IMG/VR virus record: IMGVR_UViG_3300037220_000022
Location: 1 to 20,467 of that record
Source: a virus
Reading direction: 5' to 3' (one strand)
Length of the DNA: 20,467 bases
Shown here one piece after another: positions 8,274-15,723 of the stretch (its first letter is position 1; every line of letters begins with the position of its first letter). Position numbers and translations under genes: made by a program. The notes beneath the pieces were generated by a model that ran no database searches, had not been told where the DNA came from, and saw nothing but the letters and a program-made list of their open reading frames with translations.

Positions 8274-9187
8274 TGGCGAAAATTGCTCTGGCGGCCGCGG
8301 GCGGACTCTTCGGCGCGCTGCTCTCTCCGTTCCTTGGGCCAGGCGCGATCTTCGAAGGGATCTCGATCGGCCTCGCGGTCGGAGGGCTTCTCTTCCGGCC
8401 GACGCCGACTCCGCCTCCGTTGCAGGATCTCCAGGTCTCGGGCTCGGCCGATGGCGCTCCGATTCCTTTCGGCTATGGTCTCCAGCGCTTCGGCGGCCAA
8501 ATCATCTGGACGCCGGGGATCACGTACTCATTCGAGGAGCAATCGTCATCGGCTTCCAGCTACACGACGCTTTTCTCTTCGAGTTTTGCGGCCGCGTTCT
8601 GCGAGGGCCCGGCGAACATTCTCCGCGTCTGGGGCGATACCAAACTCATCTACGACAGCGACCCGATGGCCGCGACCGATTATCCGGTCGACGATTATCC
8701 GGCCTGGGTCTCGACGCAGCTCTACAACCCGGGCAATCAGGTCGCGTATTCGGGGCAGGTGTATCAGTGCCTCGAGACGAACACCGGCGTCGAGCCGGAC
8801 ACTTCCGGTACGACCGACTGGCTGCTTTTGAGCGACACGCCGGCGTGGATCGACACGCAGCCTTACAACCCGGGCGATGTCGTCAACCATGACGCGGAGC
8901 TCTGGGTTTGCCTCGCATCGAACACCGACGTTTCTCCTGGATCGAATTCGACCGACTGGCAGTCTCTCGCGAGCTACTACCCGGCGCCGACGCTTTATCC
9001 AGGGAACAACACGCAGCTCCCGGATCCGGACATTCAGGCGAGCGAGGGCGCGAGCGTCACGCCGGCATTTCGAGGGCTCTGTTACATGACGATGATCGAT
9101 TTTCCCCTGGCGAATTTCGGAAACCGAATCCCGAACATCCGGGCCGAGATCCAGTTCTTGAAGGTCGCGCCAACACTCGGAGGATAA
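8273..9187 (+). CDS. Tail-tip hub, N-terminal part, with two CBM5/12-like modules
   Basis: This 304-aa protein corresponds to the start of the large tail hub/baseplate protein (GTA orfg15-like) that usually is one polypeptide of about 1000 residues or more. The N-terminus has a Gly/Ala-rich hydrophobic stretch (1-41), then VSGSADGAPIPFGYGLQRFG (55-74), the conserved hub entry motif. The hub text resumes at YPGNNTQLPDPDIQASEG (242-259) and FRGLCYMTMIDFPLANFGNR (266-285). Between these halves, at about 144-232, sit two similar modules of the form W-x5-Y-N-P-G-x2-V-x6-Y/W-x-C-L-x2-N-T-x-V-x-P, typical of carbohydrate-binding families 5/12. The protein then stops, where homologues go on into the domain found in the gene at 9662. 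GAGG lies about 10 bases before the ATG. Confidence 0.8.
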   Translation: MAKIALAAAGGLFGALLSPFLGPGAIFEGISIGLAVGGLLFRPTPTPPPLQDLQVSGSADGAPIPFGYGLQRFGGQIIWTPGITYSFEEQSSSASSYTTLFSSSFAAAFCEGPANILRVWGDTKLIYDSDPMAATDYPVDDYPAWVSTQLYNPGNQVAYSGQVYQCLETNTGVEPDTSGTTDWLLLSDTPAWIDTQPYNPGDVVNHDAELWVCLASNTDVSPGSNSTDWQSLASYYPAPTLYPGNNTQLPDPDIQASEGASVTPAFRGLCYMTMIDFPLANFGNRIPNIRAEIQFLKVAPTLGG

Positions 9188-9193
9188 ATTCTC

Positions 9194-9661
9194 ATGGAAC
9201 CAAAACCGCAAATGGCCTGGGTCGAGGCCGTTGTGCGCGATCGCTTCGGAACCGTGAAATCGCGATCGCGATCGCCGAACCTCATGACGGCAGCCGGCGG
9301 GGCGTGGTGGGAGAACCAGCTTTTCGGCACTCCAGTTACGCCGACTCCGTACATCGGCATCTCGACAGACACGACGACGATTTCCGCGGGCGACACCGTG
9401 CTTGCCGGTGAGCAGACGACGAATGGCCTCGCGCGCGCCGCGGCCACCGTGGTCTACCCGGGCGGCGGCACGGAGACGGATACGGTGCAGTTGACGATCA
9501 CCTACACCTACACGGGCTCGAGCTCGCTGTCGATCAATAAGGCCGGCCTCTTCACCGCGTCCTCCGGCGGGACGATGATCCGCGAAACGAAACTGAATGA
9601 ACTCGCGACCCTCACCACGAGCGGAGACACGCTCTCGCTCACCTGGGACATCAGTTTCTAA
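9194..9661 (+). CDS. Beta-rich phage structural protein inserted between hub genes
   Basis: This 155-aa protein begins with AWVEAVVRDRFGTVKSR and NLMTAAGGAWWENQLFG, followed by a Thr/Ser-rich beta region (YIGISTDTTTISAGD, LTITYTYTGSSSLSINKAGLF, LSLTWDISF). This pattern is common among small beta-sandwich phage proteins annotated as minor tail, fibre or decoration proteins; the exact role is not known. The start ATG at 9194 is preceded by GGAGGA at the end of the previous gene. Its stop is immediately followed by the ATG of the next hub gene. It uses the same reading frame as the hub genes on both sides, and the span from one stop to the next (9188-9661) is exactly 158 codons. The gene looks like an added cassette in the hub locus. 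Confidence 0.7.
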   Translation: MEPKPQMAWVEAVVRDRFGTVKSRSRSPNLMTAAGGAWWENQLFGTPVTPTPYIGISTDTTTISAGDTVLAGEQTTNGLARAAATVVYPGGGTETDTVQLTITYTYTGSSSLSINKAGLFTASSGGTMIRETKLNELATLTTSGDTLSLTWDISF

Positions 9662-10582
9662 ATGCCGACTGGATTTGATCGGGCTTTAACTGACGGGCCG
9701 ATTCTCGGCGAGAGTGTCGTCGGTACGGTCACGAGCGCGTCGGGCGTCGCGGCCTTCGTCACGCAGATCGCGCTCGAGGTCGTCGTTTCGGAAGCCGAGA
9801 CGACTGTCGGATCGGGATCTCCTCCGATCGCCGGCATCGTGCAGGATCTTTGCGAACGCGCCGGTTTGCTTCCGGATCAAATCGATGTCTCGCTGCTCAC
9901 CGCGGCGAACCTGCAGCCGAATAACGAGTGCTTGGGCTACGTCGTCGAGCGGCCTACACCCGCGGCGGATGCGCTGCGCGTGTTGATGCAGGCCTATTTT
10001 TTCGACGCGTGCGAGAGCGGCGGAGTCGTTCGCTTCGTTCCCCGAGGACTGCCCGCAGTCGAGGAGGTCCCGGAGACGAACCTCGGCCTGGTCGAAGACA
10101 AACGCAAGGTCCTCGAGACGATGAGCCAGGAGCAGGATCTCCCTCAGACCGTCGTCGTGCTGCACAACGACCCGGCGCTCAACTACGAACAGAACAAACA
10201 ACACAAGGGCCGCAACGTCCGGATCGTCAACACCAAGAACCAAACGATCATCTCGCTCCCGATCGTGATGACGGCCGACCAGGCGCTCGCCGTCGCGAAG
10301 ACCTGGCTATATTTCTACTGGCTCGAGCGCGAGCAGTTCTCGTTCAATCTCTGGCAAGCGGTCTACATGCTTTTCGATCCGTGCGACGTGGTTCAGTTCG
10401 TGTATGAGGGACTCACGTTCCAGATCCGCATCACCGAGACTACGAGCGGCGCCGGGTTCTCCGTTTCGATCGCGGGAGTCAGTGAAAACGAAAGCAACTT
10501 CCTCCAGGGCGGCTCGCCTCCGATCGGAGCTCCGCGGCCCGTCGGCGGATCTCCGCTCCCGGTGACGCCGGTGCTTGAATGA
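9662..10582 (+). CDS. Tail-tip hub, central part
   Basis: This 306-aa protein matches the middle of GTA orfg15-like and related phage tail hubs (putative Phage-tail_3 type). Diagnostic stretches are AGIVQDLCERAGLLPDQIDV, the segment VVERPTPAADALRVLMQAYF with FFDACESGGVVRFVPRG, and a later KTWLYFYWLEREQFSF with FDPCDVVQFVYEGLTF. The start ATG follows the TAA of the preceding gene with no gap and no good ribosome binding site, so translation may depend on reinitiation. The end overlaps the next gene by 4 bases (ATGA). The Gly/Pro-rich tail of the protein (GGSPPIGAPRPVGGSPLPVTP) looks like a linker that in other phages would lead on into the C-terminal hub domain. Confidence 0.78.
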   Translation: MPTGFDRALTDGPILGESVVGTVTSASGVAAFVTQIALEVVVSEAETTVGSGSPPIAGIVQDLCERAGLLPDQIDVSLLTAANLQPNNECLGYVVERPTPAADALRVLMQAYFFDACESGGVVRFVPRGLPAVEEVPETNLGLVEDKRKVLETMSQEQDLPQTVVVLHNDPALNYEQNKQHKGRNVRIVNTKNQTIISLPIVMTADQALAVAKTWLYFYWLEREQFSFNLWQAVYMLFDPCDVVQFVYEGLTFQIRITETTSGAGFSVSIAGVSENESNFLQGGSPPIGAPRPVGGSPLPVTPVLE

Positions 10583-11532
10583 AGCAACTTCTCAGGCGCA
10601 CGGGCCCGACGCAACTCTGGCTCCGGGACATCCCGCTCCTGCGGGATCTCGATGCGAATCCCGTCGGCACCGGCTACTACTACGCGATGGGCTCGCGGCT
10701 TCCGACCTGGGTTAGCGCGACGCTCATGCAGTCAAACGACGGTCGCGCATTCGCGACGGAGGACGCGTCGAACCTGCAAACTTCTTTCGGCTACACAACG
10801 GCCGCGCTCCCAGCTCCGCGCTCTCCCTGGACATGGGATCGCGTGAATTCGCTCACGGTAAAAATGTCCTGGGGATCGCTCGAGGCCGCGGCCGAGATCG
10901 ACGTCATGAACGGAGCGAATGTTCTGCTCGTGGGCGAGGAGCTCGTCCAATTCGCGAGCGCCACACAAAACGCGGATGGGACGTGGACTCTTTCGAATCT
11001 ACTGCGCGGCCGGCGCGGCACAGAATACGCCTGCGCCAGTCACCACGTCGGCGAAGTCGTGCTCGTGCCGAAGACGGGCCTCAAGCGCGTGTTCGATCCG
11101 ACAAGCGTTCTCTGGCTCGAGTATGAGTACAAGGCGATCGAGACCGGCCAGCCGATCGCCGCGGCGCGCGCGCAGAAGTTCATCATCCGCGGCCGCGACC
11201 TCATGCCTTATTCCGTCGTGAGGATCCGCGGGGCCCGCGATCAATCCGGAAACCTCGCGATCTCCTGGATCCGGAGAACGCGGATCGGCGGCGCGTGGCT
11301 TAATCACCTCGGCCGCGTGCCTCTTGCCGAAACCCGAGAGGCTTACGAGCTCGAGATTCTCGACGCGAAGGCAGCCGTAGTCCGCACGATCGAGAGCGAC
11401 CGGCCGGCCGTCGCGTATTCCGTAGCCGACCAGGTGAGTGACTTCGGAGCTCCGCAATCGAGCGTCGCGGTCCGAGTTTTTCAGATCTCCGAATTTGTAG
11501 GGCGCGGCTTTTCCGCCGGCGCCGTTCTGTGA
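10579..11532 (+). CDS. Tail-tip hub, C-terminal part
   Basis: This 317-aa protein fits the C-terminal region of the same hub family. It has the conserved TWTLSNLLRGRRGTEYACAS segment, an all-beta domain with NLAISWIRRTRIGGAWLNHL and PLAETREAYELEILD, which resembles a fibronectin-III-like fold in homologues. The start ATG at 10579 overlaps the previous stop (ATGA), giving coupled translation. The 304 + 306 + 317 residues of the three hub genes add up to a typical single-chain hub length, which supports the idea that one protein is here divided among genes. The product should sit at the tail tip, probably contacting the host envelope together with the fibre genes just downstream. Confidence 0.78.
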   Translation: MKQLLRRTGPTQLWLRDIPLLRDLDANPVGTGYYYAMGSRLPTWVSATLMQSNDGRAFATEDASNLQTSFGYTTAALPAPRSPWTWDRVNSLTVKMSWGSLEAAAEIDVMNGANVLLVGEELVQFASATQNADGTWTLSNLLRGRRGTEYACASHHVGEVVLVPKTGLKRVFDPTSVLWLEYEYKAIETGQPIAAARAQKFIIRGRDLMPYSVVRIRGARDQSGNLAISWIRRTRIGGAWLNHLGRVPLAETREAYELEILDAKAAVVRTIESDRPAVAYSVADQVSDFGAPQSSVAVRVFQISEFVGRGFSAGAVL

Positions 11533-11539
11533 GGAAAAA

Positions 11540-11914
11540 ATGAGCTCTCCGAATCTCGGCATCACGCACGTCGCCGCATCGCAGGACCAGAAGGAGGTTG
11601 TCGTCAACGAGGCGATCGACAAGCTCGACCAGGCGATCGCCGGCACGCTCGCGGTCGCGATTGCTCCGCCGGCGCCGGCGACGCTCGATCCGAGACTCGC
11701 ATTTTCCTTTACGCTCACCGGGACGCTCACTTCCGGCGCGACCGTAACGGTGAAGCCAGTCGTCCGCGTGTTCGTCGTCGCGAACGCTACCGCTCAAGCG
11801 ATCGTGCTCTCGACCGGGGTCGCGCAATCGAAGACCGTCGCGATCGCCGCCGGCGGTCTCGCGATGGCGTACTGCGACGGAACGAACATCCTGATGGTCC
11901 AGGAGCTACGCTAA
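11540..11914 (+). CDS. DUF2793-like tail-associated protein
   Basis: This 124-aa protein begins with SSPNLGITHVAASQDQKEVV and VNEAIDKLDQAI, a close match to the opening of DUF2793-type phage proteins ('...LgLphvaagQaqKEvtvNeAl..Ld'). The rest is beta-rich (FSFTLTGTLTSGATVTV, VRVFVVANATAQAIVLSTG) and ends in MAYCDGTNILMVQELR, a form often seen at the end of such domains. These proteins are usually encoded just after the tail hub and are presumed to be tail-tip or fibre components; no biochemical role is established. AGGAAAAA precedes the ATG at 11540. The stop overlaps the next start (TAATG). Confidence 0.75.
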   Translation: MSSPNLGITHVAASQDQKEVVVNEAIDKLDQAIAGTLAVAIAPPAPATLDPRLAFSFTLTGTLTSGATVTVKPVVRVFVVANATAQAIVLSTGVAQSKTVAIAAGGLAMAYCDGTNILMVQELR

Positions 11915-12984
11915 TGGCTCTTCTTTTTGTCGATTCGTTCGATCACTACACGAGCCTGGTTACGAAGGGATGGCTCACCGGCGGCACAGCGACGGCGATC
12001 GACAACACCGCGGCTCGCACCGGAATCGGCGGTGCACACTTCGCGGCGGGGAGCCCATGCACGCTCGGCTATCAGCTCGCTTCAGCCGCGGCCGATCTCT
12101 GGGTCGGCTTCGCGTTCCAGGTTCCCGGAAGCGGCAGCACCTTTAGTAGCTTTCCGTTTTTTGCCATCGAGTGCTCAAATCCCTACGCGACGATCGTGGA
12201 ACTCAAGTCTGTCCCGGCCGGCGCGGGCCTTTTCAACATCACGGCCACTCTCGAATACGGCAGCGGTGCGACCACCGTGACGCTCGGCACGAGCACGCAA
12301 ACGATCCAACAGGGCACGTGGAATTACCTCGAGGTCGCGATCCTGAGCGGGACTGGTTTCTACGAGCTCCGTGTCAACGGAGCGACGTGGATCTCAGGCA
12401 CGAATGCGAATCTGATCTCTGGCGGGATCTCGCTAATCGACTGGATCGGGCTCAATCAAGCCTCGCCGTCGTCCTACGAGATGTACATCGACGACGTGTA
12501 TATGTGTGACAACACCGGAGCGCAGAACAATGGCTTCCTCGGCCCGATCTCGATCTCCTGCCTGCTCCCGATCGAAGACGGGAACATCACAGCTTGGACG
12601 CGCGGCGGGACAGACACGGGCGCGAATTTTTCACAGATCAACGAAAACCCTCCGGACGATTTAACGACTTACATTTCGGAAACGGTCGACGGCGCTGACA
12701 ACACCTCGATTTTCGCGCCGGTCGCGAGTCTGGGCGTCATGGGCGTCGTCGTGAACATCTGCTGCCAGAACAACGCGACCGCTCCGCGCCGGCTGATTCG
12801 CGCCATCTGCGGAAGCCCCGACAGCTTTGCACAGTTCGACAACGGCGTCGACCTCGAGCCCCCGCAGACACCGGAGTGGCAAATCCTGCAGGCATTTTTC
12901 CCGACCGACCCGGCGCTCGGAGGCGAGGCCTGGACTCCGTCGCTTATCAACGGCACGGAATTCGGAGTGAAGCTCTCTGGCTAA
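11914..12984 (+). CDS. Lectin-like (concanavalin A-fold) tail fibre or receptor-binding protein
   Basis: This 356-aa protein starts MALLFVDSFDHYTSLVTKGW, the standard opening of phage tail proteins with a LamG/concanavalin-A-like jelly-roll. Later parts support this: VGFAFQVPGSG, GTWNYLEVAILSG, ELRVNGATW and YEMYIDDVYMCDN (the 'iDDvy' strand near residue 195). The second half (about 200-356) contains a separate domain, with ISCLLPIEDGNITAWTRGG and TYISETVDGADNTSIF, that recurs in related proteins. A role in binding host surface sugars is inferred from the fold and from the position at the end of the tail genes. Translation is likely coupled to the upstream gene through the TAATG overlap. Confidence 0.75.
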   Translation: MALLFVDSFDHYTSLVTKGWLTGGTATAIDNTAARTGIGGAHFAAGSPCTLGYQLASAAADLWVGFAFQVPGSGSTFSSFPFFAIECSNPYATIVELKSVPAGAGLFNITATLEYGSGATTVTLGTSTQTIQQGTWNYLEVAILSGTGFYELRVNGATWISGTNANLISGGISLIDWIGLNQASPSSYEMYIDDVYMCDNTGAQNNGFLGPISISCLLPIEDGNITAWTRGGTDTGANFSQINENPPDDLTTYISETVDGADNTSIFAPVASLGVMGVVVNICCQNNATAPRRLIRAICGSPDSFAQFDNGVDLEPPQTPEWQILQAFFPTDPALGGEAWTPSLINGTEFGVKLSG

Positions 12985-13296
12985 ATGCGAGGGATCCGCG
13001 TCGATCACGATCCGACCGCGCTCGGGCGATTGGCGGCCGTCGCTCGGACTGTCGTCGACGAGCAACGCAAGCTCGCCGATCAGACAGACCGCCCTTATCT
13101 CGCCTTTCCCGACTACGCCGACTTTCGCGCTCGCATGAATCTCTACGTGAAGCGCGAGCTCCTGATCGCGCGCATGAAGGAGGCCAGGCTTCACAACTGG
13201 GAAGGGGCCGCTCTTCGAATCGCCGCGCTCGAGTGGCAGCTCACCGAGGTCCAGGAGCAGATCGACGAAGACGATACGGGGAGGCTTCGCCGGTGA
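12985..13296 (+). CDS. Small helical protein of unknown function
   Basis: This 103-aa protein starts at ATG 12985, directly after the preceding TAA, and ends in a GTGA overlap with the next gene. It is not recognised. It is charged and mainly helical, with a likely coiled coil at about 65-95 (WEGAALRIAALEWQLTEVQE). It has no signal peptide or transmembrane segment. An N-terminal VDEQRKLADQTDRPYL and a central FPDYADFRARMNLYVKREL give it a compact look. It opens the block of small genes between the fibre and membrane proteins. Small phage proteins in this place can be fibre chaperones or lysis regulators, but neither can be shown here. Confidence 0.7.
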   Translation: MRGIRVDHDPTALGRLAAVARTVVDEQRKLADQTDRPYLAFPDYADFRARMNLYVKRELLIARMKEARLHNWEGAALRIAALEWQLTEVQEQIDEDDTGRLRR

Positions 13297-13532
13297 GTCC
13301 GGAAGCCTATATCAAGATCGCGATCGCAGCGGCGCAGCTCTGTTTCTTCGCCGGCGGCGCCTGGATGATCGTCAAGAACATCCGCAAAGACGTGAACGGT
13401 CTCGGCAAGGCGTTCCGCGATTCGGTGAAACTCGCCGAGCGACGCCACCGCGTCTTGATCGTCGCGATCATCAAGAGCGCTCCGGACGCTGAATCGAAGG
13501 ACCGCGCGGCGGAGCTCCTTCTCGAGGACTGA
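13293..13532 (+). CDS. Small one-TM protein, candidate holin
   Basis: This 79-aa protein starts at GTG 13293 (GTGA overlap with the previous stop); GGGGAGG lies 8 bases upstream and decides this start over the longer open frame that reaches back to 12876. A single membrane segment (AYIKIAIAAAQLCFFAGGAWMIV, about residues 5-27) is followed by a basic, helical cytoplasmic-type tail (NIRKDVNGLGKAF, LAERRHRVLIVAI). A second hydrophobic patch (RVLIVAIIKSA) is short. Small size, membrane segment and place after the tail genes fit a holin or related lysis protein, but the sequence was not assigned to a holin family. Confidence 0.65.
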   Translation: MSPEAYIKIAIAAAQLCFFAGGAWMIVKNIRKDVNGLGKAFRDSVKLAERRHRVLIVAIIKSAPDAESKDRAAELLLED

Positions 13533-13533
13533 G

Positions 13534-13827
13534 ATGAATGTCGAAATTCCGAAAGGCGACTACGACGCGCCTGGACCGTGCTGGATTCCGCGCTGCTATG
13601 ACGAACGAGTTTTGAAGCCGGCCATCAAGTGCCAGTGCGGAAAAATCTGCAATATCAGCCTGCACCACGTCCATGCCGACGGGACTGTCACCGCTTCTTT
13701 TTTTGATTCGAAAGAGACTTCGTTCGTGAACAACGGGAAAACCTACTCTCACACGCCCGGGTGTGGATGGCACGTTTTCCTGAAGCTCAAGGATTACGAC
13801 TGCGGGGACTTTCCTCCCGAGGCCTGA
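13534..13827 (+). CDS. Cys-rich, probably zinc-binding small protein
   Basis: This 97-aa protein has nine or so Cys and several His: GPCWIPRCYDE, KCQCGKICNISLHHVHADG, TPGCGWHVFL and YDCGDFPPE. The CQCGKIC cluster together with HHVH and CGWH suggests one or two small metal-binding knuckles. ATG 13534 follows the previous stop by one base, with GAGGACTGAG upstream. There is no signal peptide or transmembrane segment. It is not recognised as a known family. It sits between two small membrane proteins, and the next gene follows after one base, so it is part of the same transcription unit. Function cannot be stated. Confidence 0.7.
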   Translation: MNVEIPKGDYDAPGPCWIPRCYDERVLKPAIKCQCGKICNISLHHVHADGTVTASFFDSKETSFVNNGKTYSHTPGCGWHVFLKLKDYDCGDFPPEA

Positions 13828-13828
13828 G

Positions 13829-14026
13829 ATGTCGATTCCTAAGCCTAGATGGGAAGAATGGTCGCAACTAACCACAGAGCGGAAGCCCGTCCCGCCGCCG
13901 GCGTCGCGGCCGTTTGAAGATCCGCCGACGCCGCGATCCGGGATCGGCGTCCTACTCGGGATCGTCTTCATCGCGATCGTCGCGATCGTTTTCATCGTCC
14001 AGGCCTTTCTGGGTTCGTGGAAATAA
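13829..14026 (+). CDS. Small tail-anchored membrane protein, lysis module candidate
   Basis: This 65-aa protein has a polar, Pro-rich N-terminal half (KPVPPPASRPFEDPPTPRSG) and a single C-terminal membrane segment at about residues 39-60 (GVLLGIVFIAIVAIVFIVQA). This gives a tail-anchored topology. ATG 13829 is one base after the previous stop; the upstream GAGGCCTGAG may serve for ribosome binding. The next open frame starts right after its TAA. Placement among small membrane proteins after the fibre genes fits a holin, antiholin or spanin accessory role, but no family is recognised. Confidence 0.65.
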   Translation: MSIPKPRWEEWSQLTTERKPVPPPASRPFEDPPTPRSGIGVLLGIVFIAIVAIVFIVQAFLGSWK

Positions 14027-14044
14027 GTGGGAGAAAAAACGAAA

Positions 14045-14680
14045 ATGACTCTCAGAGAAAAATTTGAGGTCGTCGGAGTGCTCGTCATCATGGGACTCGT
14101 CTCGGTCGGGATCGAGCAACACGATCTTCGGGTGAAGGCCGAGGCCACAGTAGAGAAGCAGCAAGCGAGGATCGACGACGCGCAGAAGCAGCGCGACGCT
14201 CAAGCGGCCGCGGATAAAGAACGCGACGCGAGTACGGCCGCTGCGATCGCGGACCTGCAGAAGAAAGCGGCCGCGGCCGTCACGCCTCAGCAGATCGCAA
14301 AGTGGATTCCCGCACAGCTCGGAGATCTTCCGCTCCCGATCTCGATCGCAGTTCCGCCGGCGACGGCAGGGAATCCCACGCCGGCGGCCGTCGCGACGAT
14401 CCCAGAACAGGATCTCGCTCCGCTCCGAAATATGGTTGAGGAAATGCAGACGTGCTCGATCGCTCTGCCGGCCGCGCAGCAAGACCTCGCGAGCTGCAAG
14501 ACTCAGCTCACGGAAGCCGGCGCGCAACTCTCAGCCGCGGAGAAACAGAGGGACGCGTACAAACAGGCGCTCAAGGGCGGAACATTTTGGCATCGCGTGA
14601 AGCACGACGGGAAGGTTCTCGCGATCGGAGGCGCGATCGCCGCGGCCGCGATCTGCGGGACGGGCCACTGCAGCAAGTAA
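14045..14680 (+). CDS. Membrane-anchored coiled-coil protein, i-spanin-like candidate
   Basis: From ATG 14045 (GGGAG 11 bases upstream) the protein has 211 residues. An alternative GTG at 14027, directly after the previous stop, would add six residues, but that GTG is part of the better ribosome-binding stretch. An N-terminal membrane segment (about 9-25, VVGVLVIMGLVSVG) is followed by a long Gln/Ala/Lys coiled coil (about 35-80), a Pro/Ala linker, a second helical part (about 135-175) and a C-terminal hydrophobic segment ending AAAAICGTGHCSK. An N-terminal anchor with a periplasmic coiled coil is the layout of inner-membrane spanins such as Rz. The extra C-terminal hydrophobic end is not typical. 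No embedded outer spanin (lipobox) gene was found. It is the last gene of the late operon. Confidence 0.6.
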   Translation: MTLREKFEVVGVLVIMGLVSVGIEQHDLRVKAEATVEKQQARIDDAQKQRDAQAAADKERDASTAAAIADLQKKAAAAVTPQQIAKWIPAQLGDLPLPISIAVPPATAGNPTPAAVATIPEQDLAPLRNMVEEMQTCSIALPAAQQDLASCKTQLTEAGAQLSAAEKQRDAYKQALKGGTFWHRVKHDGKVLAIGGAIAAAAICGTGHCSK

Positions 14681-14818
14681 GCGACGGAAGGAGGGCGGAG
14701 GAATTCGAGTCGTCACTTTTCGCGGAGTAACGACCTCGGCCGCCCGGTTCCGTGTTCACCGCCCGTACCGCAGGAAACTCTAGCAGGGCTGCGCGGGCCG
14801 TCTGTAACGTTTTGAACA
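14681..14818. other. Gap between convergent genes, no convincing terminator
   Basis: The rightward late operon and the leftward secreted-protein gene end on either side of this 138-bp gap, so transcription stop signals are expected. A purine-rich run at about 14686-14703 looks like a ribosome binding site but no start codon follows. A distant pair of arms (GTGTTCA 14752-14758 and TGAACAC 14813-14819) is separated by 54 bases and may be chance. No stem followed by a T run was found. Confidence 0.5.
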
Positions 14819-15604
14819 CTAGTCGATCGGATTCGGACGATTCGTTACCTGTCCGATTTCGCGGCGCCGTTCCTCTGGGGTCTCGATCGTTACATCGGTC
14901 AGAGCGGCCACGATGTCTCCCCCTGGCCTGACTGCGTTGGGCTGACTCTCGTAGGCCCGAATGAAAAAAGATTCGCTGCTCCACGTCCAGCACCTATGGT
15001 GAAAAACCGCTCCGTAGCCATTCTGCATAGCGAGATCTTCCTCGGTCTGCGGCTTTCCGAACCGTTGCGCCAGCGATCCGGCGACCTCGTCGAACGACGG
15101 ACCGAATTGCTTCTCCAAAGACGACATGTTTCTCACCATGACGTCCTGGCCGATTCGAACATCGAACCTCACAAGCCTCGCGCCCTCGAAGGTCCCCTCG
15201 TCCAGTAATTTCTCGATCCGAGCGCCGGTGTCGACGCCGGAGATCAGCACGCTGCACCCGTCACGCGCTGTGCGGTCCTGCCGCTCCTTGTCCGCTTCCT
15301 GCATGCGCGTAAATTGACGGCCCGCATCCCCGACACCGAAAACGGAATTAAGTGCGCCGCCTCCTTTTTTCTTCGATGGCGCCGGAGAGCTCGCGACAAG
15401 ACTTCGGCACTGTGAAACTAGATCCGGCTGGCCGGCCACGGCCAAGAACTCTGCGATGCTCTCTCCGAGCGCATGGCCTTTTATTGTGGGCCCGGCCGGC
15501 TTGACAGGCGGCGCCGGGCGCGCCTGCAAGGTTGGGCTCGTTATCTGAGCCGCTGCTGAAATCGATGTGCAGACACAGAAAACCGTCACCACGATCGTCC
15601 TCAT
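14819..15604 (-). CDS. Secreted protein of unknown function (candidate moron)
   Basis: Read on the minus strand, ATG at 15604 follows GAGAGGAAAATAAA, a good ribosome binding site, and gives a 261-aa protein opening MRTIVVTVFCVCTSISAAAQ, a standard Sec signal peptide with probable cleavage near residue 19-20. A longer frame starting at 15625 is less likely because it would hide the signal peptide. The mature part starts Pro-rich, then has IKGHALGESIAEFLAVAGQP, a low-complexity KKKGGGALNS stretch, and a folded region with three Cys (QCRSL, DGCSVL, RCWTW). The family is not recognised. The gene is reversed relative to the late operon and lies next to attP, the usual place for cargo genes expressed during lysogeny. 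That role is inference. Confidence 0.75.
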   Translation of the reverse strand: MRTIVVTVFCVCTSISAAAQITSPTLQARPAPPVKPAGPTIKGHALGESIAEFLAVAGQPDLVSQCRSLVASSPAPSKKKGGGALNSVFGVGDAGRQFTRMQEADKERQDRTARDGCSVLISGVDTGARIEKLLDEGTFEGARLVRFDVRIGQDVMVRNMSSLEKQFGPSFDEVAGSLAQRFGKPQTEEDLAMQNGYGAVFHHRCWTWSSESFFIRAYESQPNAVRPGGDIVAALTDVTIETPEERRREIGQVTNRPNPID

Positions 15605-15618
15605 TTTATTTTCCTCTC

Positions 15619-15646
15619 TTGACAATTAGCGGGGGCGTGATAGCTT
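15619..15646 (+). promoter_or_regulatory. Sigma70-type promoter for the HTH/GIY-YIG pair
   Basis: A perfect TTGACA (15619-15624) is followed after 16 bases by TAGCTT (15641-15646), a weak -10. It points towards the gene at 15724, leaving a leader of about 70 bases that carries a strong AGGAGGG (15707-15713) 10 bases before the ATG. The -35 lies just upstream of the start of the divergent secreted-protein gene, so the two could share control. The weak -10 lowers confidence. Confidence 0.45.
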
Positions 15647-15723
15647 CGGGGCGAATTACAGCGGGACCCGAGCGAGTGTGACCTCGCCCGAGCCCCTGAC
15701 CCACACAGGAGGGACTATCTCCC

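Noticed and set aside
12876-13532. A 218-aa protein starting at 12876
   Set aside because: The first 139 codons lie antiphase over two better genes and are Arg-rich. The real gene is the 79-aa membrane protein starting at GTG 13293, which has a ribosome binding site.
14452-14730. An outer-spanin gene embedded in the spanin-like gene
   Set aside because: The overlapping frame encodes an Arg-rich product without signal peptide or lipobox.
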